From Calothrix sp. C42_A2020_038 (lineage in GTDB: Bacteria > Cyanobacteriota > Cyanobacteriia > Cyanobacteriales > Nostocaceae), in the NCBI GenBank assembly GCA_015272395.1, contig JACYLQ010000002.1, forward strand, positions 46,150 to 110,149: a stretch of DNA of 64,000 nucleotides. Reading direction: 5' to 3'. A program made the translations under genes and the position numbers. Numbering within the stretch: position 1 is the first letter of the stretch; every line of letters begins with the position of its first letter. The notes under the pieces are model-generated. The model had not been told where the DNA came from and ran no database searches. It saw only the letters and a program-made list of their open reading frames with translations. Shown piece after piece: positions 1 through 9,494 of this stretch.

Positions 1-220
1 TAGTGTCATTCAATAGTGAGCTTAATATTCTTAAATTGTCTCCATAAATTAATTTATTTTTTGGATGTTTATCTACTGTAACAACATGTTTTAATTTTGC
101 TGGTTGGGTAGTTAGTATATGTTCTGCTGGAATTTTGCCTTCGTAATTTAATTGAAAGGATATACTTTTATTTATTGAGTTACTGATATAACTGTTTTTT
201 CCAGGTATTCCTGTTGCCAT
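1..220 (-). CDS. Partial site-specific DNA methyltransferase (N-terminal fragment)
   Basis: The reverse strand has an open frame that runs off the left edge and is missing from the ORF track. From the ATG at 220 it reads MATGIPGKNSYI and reaches LIYGDNLRILSSLL just before the edge. A KLIYGDNL segment followed by a leucine-rich helix is typical of the N-terminal region of N6-adenine/N4-cytosine methyltransferases of the type III (Mod) kind. The catalytic motifs would lie outside the window. The frame stays open upstream to a stop at 314-316 (RTERLTFIHLSSNID) without an ATG, so the true start is uncertain. The N-terminus may be damaged or repeat-derived. Family assignment rests on one motif. 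Confidence 0.5.
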   Translation of the reverse strand, partial: MATGIPGKNSYISNSINKSISFQLNYEGKIPAEHILTTQPAKLKHVVTVDKHPKNKLIYGDNLRILSSLLNDT

Positions 221-424
221 GTAAGTGTTAATTTTATTGGTATGTTTGTCTATATTACTTGATAAGTGAATAAAGGTTAAGCGTTCTGTACGGTTGGTGG
301 TGCGTAACTGCGTTTAAATTTTTCATTTTTGTTTTGGTTTTTTCGTGCAGTCAGGCGCTACGAGACATTGCTTAATATTTTAGGCGCCTAACAATGTTGT
401 TTCAAAGCAGTTTTTTAACTAAGC

Positions 425-474
425 CCTCTTGTAGAGGACTTACGCTATTAGCATGGGGTTTGCAACCCCTATGC
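425..474. terminator. Two hairpins downstream of the 138-aa gene
   Basis: A small hairpin (CCTCT-tgt-AGAGG, 425-437) is followed by a strong one at 451-474, in which GCATGGGGTT pairs with AACCCCTATGC around a TGC loop with one bulged base. They lie just past the stop of the reverse-strand gene ending at 486. There is no T-run on the reverse strand, so intrinsic termination is plausible rather than certain. The remaining bases between 221 and 485 hold no gene that I can support. Confidence 0.4.
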
Positions 475-485
475 GGGTCTTATAA

Positions 486-902
486 TTACATAGAGTAACC
501 TGTGGCTTTTTCGATATAATCGACGACTTTTTGATATGATTCGGGGTTACTGGTAGGGTTGATGATGATGGGAATTGTGCTATCAGGCAACCAAAAGGTG
601 ATTCTACCGTTTGGTTCGCGGCAAAATGAACTAATACACCTTAAGTTGATTACGTACTCGTTTCTTTCGTAAAATATTTTTACCCAGTATGTATTTTCAC
701 GCAATTGTGTGACTCTTTCGATGTAGTCAAGAATTTTTTGGTAGTCTTTTTGGTTACTTTGCGGGTTTATCACAATCGGAATAGCATTGTCCGGCAACCA
801 AAATGTTACTCTACAATTTGGTTCACGGCAAAATGCGCTGACACACTCAAAATTAACTATGTACTCGTTGCGGTCAAAAATGACTTTTTCCCAGTACGCC
901 AC
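486..902 (-). CDS. Conserved hypothetical protein made of two tandem ~67-residue copies
   Basis: I do not recognise a named family. The 138 residues are an internal duplication: residues 1-67 (MAYWEKVIFDRNEYIVNFEC...) and 72-138 (YWVKIFYERNEYVINLRC...) align almost throughout. They share the blocks FCREPN, R(V/I)TFWLPD, IP(I)VINP.SN and YQK(I/V)(L/V)DYIE. Each copy keeps two cysteines, one in FxC(V/I)S and one in FCREPN, which could bind metal or pair. No signal peptide or membrane segment is present. The start is GTG, supported by an AGGGG ribosome site a few bases upstream. It lies downstream of pyrG on the same strand. The function is unknown. Confidence 0.75.
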   Translation of the reverse strand: MAYWEKVIFDRNEYIVNFECVSAFCREPNCRVTFWLPDNAIPIVINPQSNQKDYQKILDYIERVTQLRENTYWVKIFYERNEYVINLRCISSFCREPNGRITFWLPDSTIPIIINPTSNPESYQKVVDYIEKATGYSM

Positions 903-951
903 GATTTCCCCTCATAATTAAATAAAAAAGTGTTGAGTGTTCAAAAAGCCA

Positions 952-976
952 GTGCTGTGGATGTTACCAACAGCAC
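952..976 (-). terminator. Probable pyrG terminator
   Basis: On the reverse strand GTGCTGTTGG pairs with CCACAGCAC around a short loop. It is followed by GGCTTTTTG, a hairpin plus T-run about 110 bases past the pyrG stop. A second perfect 7-bp hairpin (ACAGACG/CGTCTGT, 1031-1054) lies between it and the gene and has no T-run. Confidence 0.5.
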
Positions 977-1085
977 GTACTGCTGTTAATGAGTACTGAG
1001 AAAGGTTGTTGATGATGGCTCTCAACTCGTACAGACGCAATTAACTTCGTCTGTGTTCATAACTCTTAATTCAGCACTCATCACT

Positions 1086-2726
<1,641 letters not shown>

Positions 2727-2810
2727 TCAATTATCAAATTTTAGCAACTTCTCTAAAAGACACCCCGTCATTGTGCCACAGTAAATGTTGTGTTCTATTT
2801 ATTTAGTGGC

Positions 2811-4619
2811 GTGAAACTCGTTTTAGGACTATTACTATTAGGTTCGATACTCACCCCCTCTTTAGTTTTGGCTACTGAACAATCCCTTAAGGTTGTCTAC
2901 CCCAGAACCAACCACAAAACAAGTGCCGATAGAATTTTCTTCATTGGCACGGCGCCGCCAACCGGACAAGTTTTTATCAATGGTAAACTAATTACCAGAA
3001 GTAAATCTGGTCATTTTGCACCAAGTTTTCCTTTGCAAGTTGGGGAAAATAACTTTACTTTACGCTACCAAGATCAAGAATTATTGATTAAAGTAACGCG
3101 CACCGCCTTACAACCCAAAATTCCCCAAGGATTGGCATTTGCTCCCGATTCTCTCACACCAGTGGCAGATATCACCCGTTTAAGCGGAGAAACAATTTGT
3201 TTTAGTGCTATTGCACCTGATTCGGCAAATGTTTCTGTTAAGCTTGGTAATCAAACAGTGACTCTTCGACCTCAACCACGAACCGCACAACTTCCGGACA
3301 ATAAAGCCGCATTAACAGGGAGCAACCAACCAATTGTTCCAACAAATATTAGTCAGTACTCTGGCTGCACAAGTTTTAGTTTATTAACTAGTGCTAACAA
3401 CATCGTTTCAGGTGCAGTTATTCCAGATACTCGCACTTCAATCGATTTAGGTAAACCGGAATTCCAACTAACCCTCAATGGTAAGACTACTACTCAAACC
3501 GGAACTGGTAAAATTACTATACTTTCTCCAGCACAATTGGAAGTAGTAGAAGTAACAGCGGAAGCTGGTGTCGCTCGAACTGGACCTGGTACTGATTATT
3601 CTCGATTAACACCTCTACCAAAAGGTACAAAAATATCGGTTACAGGCAAAGATGGTGATTGGTTGCGTTTGGATTATGGTGCTTGGATAAATAGCAAAGA
3701 AACAAGAGTAATACCAGGTGCTGTTGCACCCCATACTATTATTCGCAGTATTGGCTATCGGAATTTACCAACTCATACAGAAGTTGTTTTTCCGTTGCAA
3801 TCTCCTGTACCTGTTAGTGTTCAGCAAAAAGACAAATCTCTTGTGCTGACACTTTACAACACTACAGCCCAGACCGATACCTTTCGCACTGACAATAACC
3901 CAATTATTTCGCGTCTCGACTGGCAGCAAGTTAATCCCAACCAAGTTCAATATATTTTTAATCTCAAGAACAACCAACAGTGGGGTTACAAACTTCGTTA
4001 CGAAGGTACAAGCTTGGTGTTAACAATGCGTCATCCTCCCGTTCGTAATAAAGGTAGTCAACCTTTATCGGGTATAAAAGTATTATTAGACCCAGGACAT
4101 GGAGGCAAAGAACCTGGCGCCACTGGCCCAGATGGTACCTTAGAAAAAGATGTTAATCTCGTAATTTCCAAATTAATACGCGATGACTTAATCAAACGCG
4201 GCGCCACGGTGGTAATGACGCGCGAAGATGATAAAGAGCTTTCGCTTGTTGAACGTCAAAAAATTATCGATACGGAAGCGCCAACCATTGCCCTATCGGT
4301 TCATCATAACTCATTACCTGATAACGGCGATGCCGAGAATACTAAAGGCTTTGGTTCGTTTTGGTACCATCCTCAAGCCCATGACTTAGCTTTATTCTTG
4401 CATAACTATGTAGTTGAAAAATTAAAGCGTCCCTCCTATGGGGTATTTTGGAATAACTTGGCACTAACACGTCCTGCTAGCTCACCATCCGTATTACTCG
4501 AACTCGGGTTTATGAGTAACCCCAATGAAATAGAGTTAATTGTAGACCCCAAAGACCAGAAACAAATGGCGCGCGCTATCTCAGATGGCATCGTAGAATG
4601 GTTTAAAAATAAGTTGTAG
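2811..4619 (+). CDS. N-acetylmuramoyl-L-alanine amidase with SH3b and AMIN domains
   Basis: A periplasmic peptidoglycan hydrolase that cleaves the muramic acid-L-alanine bond; in filamentous cyanobacteria AmiC-type enzymes act in septum and cell-junction remodelling. After a signal peptide (MKLVLGLLLLGSILTPSLVLA) come a beta-rich region, an SH3b domain (about 240-300, containing GVARTGPGTDY and KGTKISVTGKDGDWLRL), an AMIN-like domain (about 310-410) and a C-terminal Amidase_3 domain. Zinc/catalytic residues are visible as DPGHGG, LEKDVN, SVHHNS and LLELGFMSN. The track start (GTG at 2790) adds seven residues; I prefer the GTG at 2811 because it gives a standard signal peptide. No strong ribosome site precedes either. 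Confidence 0.92.
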   Translation: MKLVLGLLLLGSILTPSLVLATEQSLKVVYPRTNHKTSADRIFFIGTAPPTGQVFINGKLITRSKSGHFAPSFPLQVGENNFTLRYQDQELLIKVTRTALQPKIPQGLAFAPDSLTPVADITRLSGETICFSAIAPDSANVSVKLGNQTVTLRPQPRTAQLPDNKAALTGSNQPIVPTNISQYSGCTSFSLLTSANNIVSGAVIPDTRTSIDLGKPEFQLTLNGKTTTQTGTGKITILSPAQLEVVEVTAEAGVARTGPGTDYSRLTPLPKGTKISVTGKDGDWLRLDYGAWINSKETRVIPGAVAPHTIIRSIGYRNLPTHTEVVFPLQSPVPVSVQQKDKSLVLTLYNTTAQTDTFRTDNNPIISRLDWQQVNPNQVQYIFNLKNNQQWGYKLRYEGTSLVLTMRHPPVRNKGSQPLSGIKVLLDPGHGGKEPGATGPDGTLEKDVNLVISKLIRDDLIKRGATVVMTREDDKELSLVERQKIIDTEAPTIALSVHHNSLPDNGDAENTKGFGSFWYHPQAHDLALFLHNYVVEKLKRPSYGVFWNNLALTRPASSPSVLLELGFMSNPNEIELIVDPKDQKQMARAISDGIVEWFKNKL

Positions 4620-5520
4620 TGGGTAGAAAAATTAGCAACGGATAATGAACGGATGTAACGGATAATTGATTCTAAATATCTAGATTTTGTTTGTAACCAA
4701 CAAGTCATCCGTCACATCCGTTGCTCTCCCCACCACCTTTGATATATAACAACAGCCGAAATTTATAATCATAATTTTACTTATAAGTAATTATGAACAT
4801 TAATGTTGTTTTAATTAAAATCATTTTATATTGAATTGATCAATATATTATTCATAATCTATTGCTCAAGTTTGATGTATACAATCACTACGGTCTTTTT
4901 AATCTTTGGTGTCATAACTAAATATTTGTCTGAAAACATAAAAATTAATCTTAGCTTCATAAATTTCATTTATACGTGCTGTTAATATACAGTCAAACTT
5001 TAAACGGGCAAATATTCTAGAGGTTATTAAAGCAATGAAAAATACAAAGTTTTTATGTATTTTAGTTAACTAAATAAACCTTGGTATATTTATGATGTGA
5101 TAGTTATGGGATACTTAATCTCAGTAAATGTTCTATTACAGCCGTTTATAGCAGGTGGAGATTGCGTAAGTATCCATATGCAAAGTTTGTAAGTTTTTAT
5201 CTGTTACGGATGTTACACTTTGATGAAGTTGTGCTTAAATATATTATTGCAGAAAGCTTTTTTGTACATGATGAAAACATTTTACGCTCTAGTATACTTA
5301 ATACATAAGTAAATGTATTTAAATATACTAGTGTTTTAGCGTAAGTGGAGTGGTAGTATTTGATTGTCTTGCCAAATTAATAGGATGTACGAGCGTAGCG
5401 CTTGATTGGCTTCTACCATTGCTTTAGCCTGAACATTTGGTTGTGCAATTTTTAATCAACGTTTGTGCATTCTGCAAGTACTTAATAAGTAAAGCTGTTT
5501 AATTTAGAGAGGAAAACTCT
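4620..5520. other. 900-bp AT-rich intergenic region
   Basis: No open frame of gene-like character is visible on either strand. It holds the inverted repeat at 4648-4722 and then very AT-rich DNA up to the GTG start at 5521. The length suggests a long leader or regulated promoter region for the lectin-like gene, but I see no recognisable operator or riboswitch. Confidence 0.6.
4648..4722. repeat. Imperfect inverted repeat after the amidase gene
   Basis: The 16-base arms AACGGATGTAACGGAT (4648-4663) and ATCCGTCACATCCGTT (4707-4722) pair with one mismatch around a 43-base AT-rich loop. A third partial copy, TTACGGATGTTAC, occurs near 5203. It could fold in RNA downstream of the amidase but lacks a T-run. 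Confidence 0.55.
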
Positions 5521-7779
5521 GTGTCTAACAGACTATCGCTGAATAATTTACGCGCGTTACAACAACAAGCGCTGCAAACGGGACCATTCGGATTTCAAGC
5601 AGTTAATGCTCCTTTGGTTAGAACTCCAAATGGGCTAGCTGACCCAAATGAGTTACTTTCTGCTTCTCCATCTTTGCAGGGTGCTTCCAGTCCTGTCGCT
5701 GCTAATGCTACCCAAGGTTTGTCGGGTGTTTCAGGTATTTTTAATTACACAGGTACTGCTCCTAGAGTTGTTAATTCTAACATAACTATTACAGGTATTG
5801 ATACGCTTAATGGTGCGCGGGTACTGATTGACAACTTCGATGCCAGTAAAGACCGTCTCAGTATTAATGGTTTAGCGACTGGTAGCGAAAATGGAGTGAA
5901 TTGGGAGTACGACCAGGCAAGGGGTGTTTTAACTTTAAGTTCGACCAGTTCTGTTAGTTCCAGTATTTACCAAGGTTTACTGCGTCGAGTTGCGTATGCA
6001 AATACTGATGCTAATAATCCTGGAAATGCGCGCGGTATTCAGTATTCGCTTGGAAGTTTACTGGCAAATCCAGAAAACGGACATTTTTATCAGTTTGTAC
6101 CAGTCGATGTAAATGACACGGGTATTTCTTGGATTGATGCTAGAAACGCTGCTGCAAACCCAAGCAATAACTACTTTGGGCGCCAAGGTTATTTAGCAAC
6201 AATTACCTCTGCAACCGAACAAGAGTTCATTGAACGTCGAGTTAGTGGTAATGGTTGGATCGGCGCCACTGACCAAGCAGTTGAAGGTGAATGGCGATGG
6301 GTAACAGGTCCGGAAGGAACAGAAGACTCAAACCAAGGAAGATTGTTTTGGCGAGGGATAGGTGCCGATTTCAACAACAACCGCGCTAACAATGCTGGCC
6401 CAGTCGGAAATTTTTACAGTAATTGGGACTTGGCAAACAATGAACCCAATAACAATCCAGCTAGTGGCGACCCAAATGGTGAAGACTATGCCCACATTGT
6501 TGGGAATGCTGGTGCTGGAACTATAGGCAAATGGAATGACCTTCCTAATCAGCAAAACTATACAAATTTCGGTGTGGCACCCTACAGACCCCAAGGTTAC
6601 ATCGTCGAATACGGCGGTTTAGCAAGTGATACTCCTTTAACAATTAGCGCTAGGGTGACGCTTAATTTTAGTCGTCCTTTGGGTGAGGCTCCTGGCGCCG
6701 CTGCTGGCACTAGAACAAGAGGTCCTAATTTCAACGACACAGCTAGTCCAGAAATTCTCTGGCGCAACTACGGTCAAGGTGCTAGTCGTGGGTTGAATGC
6801 AATTTGGACTCTCAACTATGATGCTACAAACGCGACTCAAGCTTTTACTCTTAATACAGACCCGAAACTCACCAAATTTATTTTGGAAGCTAGAGATACT
6901 GGTTGGGAAATTGAAGGCTTGTATGATGTTGATGGAAATGGCATTGATGATATTTTCTGGCGCAATTACACAACAGGTGAAAATGGCGTTTGGTTAATGA
7001 GGTTTGATGCAAATACTGGCGCCGAACTTATTCAAGGCATCTTCCTTGATCGAGTCACTGATGTCAGTTGGGAAATAGAAGGAGTCTTAAACTTTGATGA
7101 AAATGCAGGACCTGAAATTCTCTGGCGCAACTACAGAACAGGTGAAACAGCTATATGGTCATACGATTATAACCCTGCCAACACTGCTAACCCCTTGACC
7201 CTAAATTCGACAAGAACTAGATTTGTCGGCGCCCCAGTCGATATCAATTGGTACATCGAAGGTTGGGCCGACTTTAATAATGACCAAATTCCTGATATCC
7301 TCTGGCGTAATTACAGAACAGGTGAAAACGGAATTTGGGAACTGAATAGAAACGCTACTGGTAATAACCCATATTTAACTCGAGGCTATTTCATCAGCAG
7401 AGTTGAAGACCCATTATGGGAAGTTGCAGATGTTATCGACTTCGATAGAGATGGTGTTGCCGATATTTTATGGCGCAACTACCGTACTGGTCAAAATGCT
7501 ATCTGGGGAATGACTAGTGCTGGTGACTTTAACCCTGCCAAGACAAATTTCATTGCTCAAGTTCCAGATACTAACTGGCGTATTGAAGGTACTGGTGATT
7601 TCACAGGAGATGATATTCCTGATATAGTATGGCGTAACTATCGTACTGGTCAAAACGGAATCTGGCGTATGAAGCTTGAAAACAATCGATTTGTCTATGA
7701 TAGTGGATTCTTTATCGATACAGTTGAAGACCTTGCTTGGGAAATTGAAGGGCCAAGCCCAACGCGCGATGTTGCATAA
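5521..7779 (+). CDS. Large repeat protein with C-type-lectin domain and six FG-GAP/VCBS-like repeats
   Basis: Probably a surface or secreted carbohydrate-binding protein; substrate unknown. Residues 1-60 are a low-complexity leader without a classical signal peptide, so type I or another non-Sec export is possible. Residues about 75-180 form a beta-rich domain. Residues about 185-370 look like a C-type lectin fold, with WIDARNAAANP, GYLATITSATEQEF, WIGATDQ, NEPNN, EDYAHI, KWNDLP and YIVEYGG. From about 400 to the end there are six repeats of about 60 residues built on (D/E)ILWRNYRTGxNxIW and WEIEG, resembling FG-GAP/VCBS propeller repeats. The GTG start is preceded by GAGAGGAAA. A terminator follows. 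It stands alone upstream of the exopolysaccharide cluster. Confidence 0.85.
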   Translation: MSNRLSLNNLRALQQQALQTGPFGFQAVNAPLVRTPNGLADPNELLSASPSLQGASSPVAANATQGLSGVSGIFNYTGTAPRVVNSNITITGIDTLNGARVLIDNFDASKDRLSINGLATGSENGVNWEYDQARGVLTLSSTSSVSSSIYQGLLRRVAYANTDANNPGNARGIQYSLGSLLANPENGHFYQFVPVDVNDTGISWIDARNAAANPSNNYFGRQGYLATITSATEQEFIERRVSGNGWIGATDQAVEGEWRWVTGPEGTEDSNQGRLFWRGIGADFNNNRANNAGPVGNFYSNWDLANNEPNNNPASGDPNGEDYAHIVGNAGAGTIGKWNDLPNQQNYTNFGVAPYRPQGYIVEYGGLASDTPLTISARVTLNFSRPLGEAPGAAAGTRTRGPNFNDTASPEILWRNYGQGASRGLNAIWTLNYDATNATQAFTLNTDPKLTKFILEARDTGWEIEGLYDVDGNGIDDIFWRNYTTGENGVWLMRFDANTGAELIQGIFLDRVTDVSWEIEGVLNFDENAGPEILWRNYRTGETAIWSYDYNPANTANPLTLNSTRTRFVGAPVDINWYIEGWADFNNDQIPDILWRNYRTGENGIWELNRNATGNNPYLTRGYFISRVEDPLWEVADVIDFDRDGVADILWRNYRTGQNAIWGMTSAGDFNPAKTNFIAQVPDTNWRIEGTGDFTGDDIPDIVWRNYRTGQNGIWRMKLENNRFVYDSGFFIDTVEDLAWEIEGPSPTRDVA

Positions 7780-7823
7780 ATAAACATCGGAAATAAACAT
7801 CGGATAATTTTGTGAGATATTTT

Positions 7824-7848
7824 CCCTGGCTAAAAGCTGGGGTTTTTT
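7824..7848 (+). terminator. Rho-independent terminator of the lectin/FG-GAP gene
   Basis: The stem CCCTGGCT pairs with AGCTGGGG (two G-T wobbles) around an AAA loop and is followed directly by six T. It sits 45 bases after the stop codon. Confidence 0.8.
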
Positions 7849-8593
7849 GTTCGATAGCGTTAACTTTTATTTGCACACTGAGTACAATTTTTCCTTGTTT
7901 AATCCGGGAAAAAACGCTTGCTTTACAATTTCTTTATAGAAACTTGTTTTTTTCTATATACTAGCTTTACATTTTATATTTTATTTTGTTCAAAATAAAA
8001 GATATATTAAAGTTCATAATACGCAGGTGTGCCTAGTGATATTACAGGCGATTGTTCTGTCAAGCTATACAGCAAGTAGCTATCTGTAACAATCGACAGT
8101 AGATTTATTTAGTACTGTTAGGTTTTAATATGTACTGTTTATTCCACTCGTCCAAGACTCACAATCTTGTTGAATTAGTTGGATTGAATTATATAATTTT
8201 CAAGTCAGGGCAATTTGTGCGATTACTAAGCTTTAATAGTCACGGTTAAGTTAGCAAAATTTCAGGAAAGTATAAGTTGACTTCACCAAGTTTAATTTGG
8301 ATGCATATTTAGCTTTCTGAATGTGCAATTTGATGCTGTAGCTTAACATCACTAAAAAAATGTGTGTGAATCAAGATAAATATGAAGATTCTACCTAACG
8401 ATTGAAGCATTATTGATGTAATAACAACTTAAATGGAGATTGCATCTCTGATTAAAATACTATAGTTTATGCAAAATAAGATTTGGTTTGATAATCGTAT
8501 AATCTCTTATTAAGTGTGTTCTGATTAGGTAAGTGCCTAGGCTAGTAGTTGAGAATATTTTCATGTTCAAGAACACTTGTTTTGATAGTGGTG
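7849..8593. other. 745-bp intergenic region before the glycan cluster
   Basis: AT-rich with no convincing open frame on either strand. It presumably carries the promoter for the first genes of the exopolysaccharide cluster. I see no tRNA, operator or riboswitch that I could defend. Confidence 0.5.
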
Positions 8594-9421
8594 ATGAGGC
8601 AAATAAACTTACTGAATGTGACCATCCATAACATCACAATGATGGAGCTTCTCGAACAGCTTCGAGGTGGTGGGATTGTTTTTACGCCAAATGTTGATCA
8701 TGTGATGAAATTGCAGGAGAATCATGAGTTTTATGGTGTGTACCAAGAAGCTGACTACCGAGTTTGTGATAGTAAAGTTTTGATGTATGTATCCAAGTTT
8801 TTGGGAACGCCAATTCTGGAGAAGATTTCTGGCTCAGATTTATTTCCAGCGTTCTATCAGTACTATCGGAATGATGAAAATATCAAGATTTTTTTGCTTG
8901 GTTCCGAGCCAAAAGTTGTCAAGCGCGCGCAGAAGGTAATCAATACAAAAGTTGGTCGTAATATCGTAATTGCAGCACATTCTCCTTCTTATGGGTTTGA
9001 AAAGAATGAGCAAGAGTGCCAAAAAATTGTGGATTTAATCAATAGATCCGGAGCTACAGTATTAGCAATTGGAGTTGGCGCCCCCAAACAGGAAATATGG
9101 ATTGCAAAATACCGACATCAGTTAAAGAACGTGAAAATTTTCTTGGCAATTGGCGCCACAATTAATTTTGAAGCAGGTGAGATTCAGCGTTCACCAAGAT
9201 GGATGAGCGAAACTGGCTTGGAATGGTTATATCGACTCATGCTGGAACCAAAGCGCTTGTGGAAGCGATATGTACTAAGCGCATTACCCTTCTTGTGGTT
9301 AGTTTTAAAGCAACGAATGCAACTCTATCAAAATCCTTGGTCAGCAATCGAACCAACACCAGCAAAAATAGCACAATCTAAACTCCGAGTGCCAGTCATT
9401 AAGAGTGCTACAAAAGTTTAG
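8594..9421 (+). CDS. WecG/TagA/CpsF family glycosyltransferase (GT26)
   Basis: GT26 enzymes add an N-acetylhexosamine-type sugar to a lipid-linked primer early in surface polysaccharide or teichoic-acid linkage synthesis, at the inner face of the membrane. The sequence shows the family blocks TPNVDHVMKLQEN, the YRVCDSK region, the KIFLLGSEP glycine loop, VGAPKQEIWI and AIGATINFEAGE, then RSPRWMSETGLEWLYRLMLEPKRLWKRY near the end. This C-terminal basic/hydrophobic region is typical for membrane association. The track begins at a TTG 15 codons upstream; ATG 8594 (MRQINLLNVTIHNIT) matches the usual N-terminus better. It is the first gene of the cluster, 73 bp upstream of the Wzc-like gene. Confidence 0.9.
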   Translation: MRQINLLNVTIHNITMMELLEQLRGGGIVFTPNVDHVMKLQENHEFYGVYQEADYRVCDSKVLMYVSKFLGTPILEKISGSDLFPAFYQYYRNDENIKIFLLGSEPKVVKRAQKVINTKVGRNIVIAAHSPSYGFEKNEQECQKIVDLINRSGATVLAIGVGAPKQEIWIAKYRHQLKNVKIFLAIGATINFEAGEIQRSPRWMSETGLEWLYRLMLEPKRLWKRYVLSALPFLWLVLKQRMQLYQNPWSAIEPTPAKIAQSKLRVPVIKSATKV

Positions 9422-9494
9422 CAAATTTAGATTAGACGTAAGCCTATCTATATTAGTATCTACTAATCCAATCGTTACTACATGAGCGACTTGT

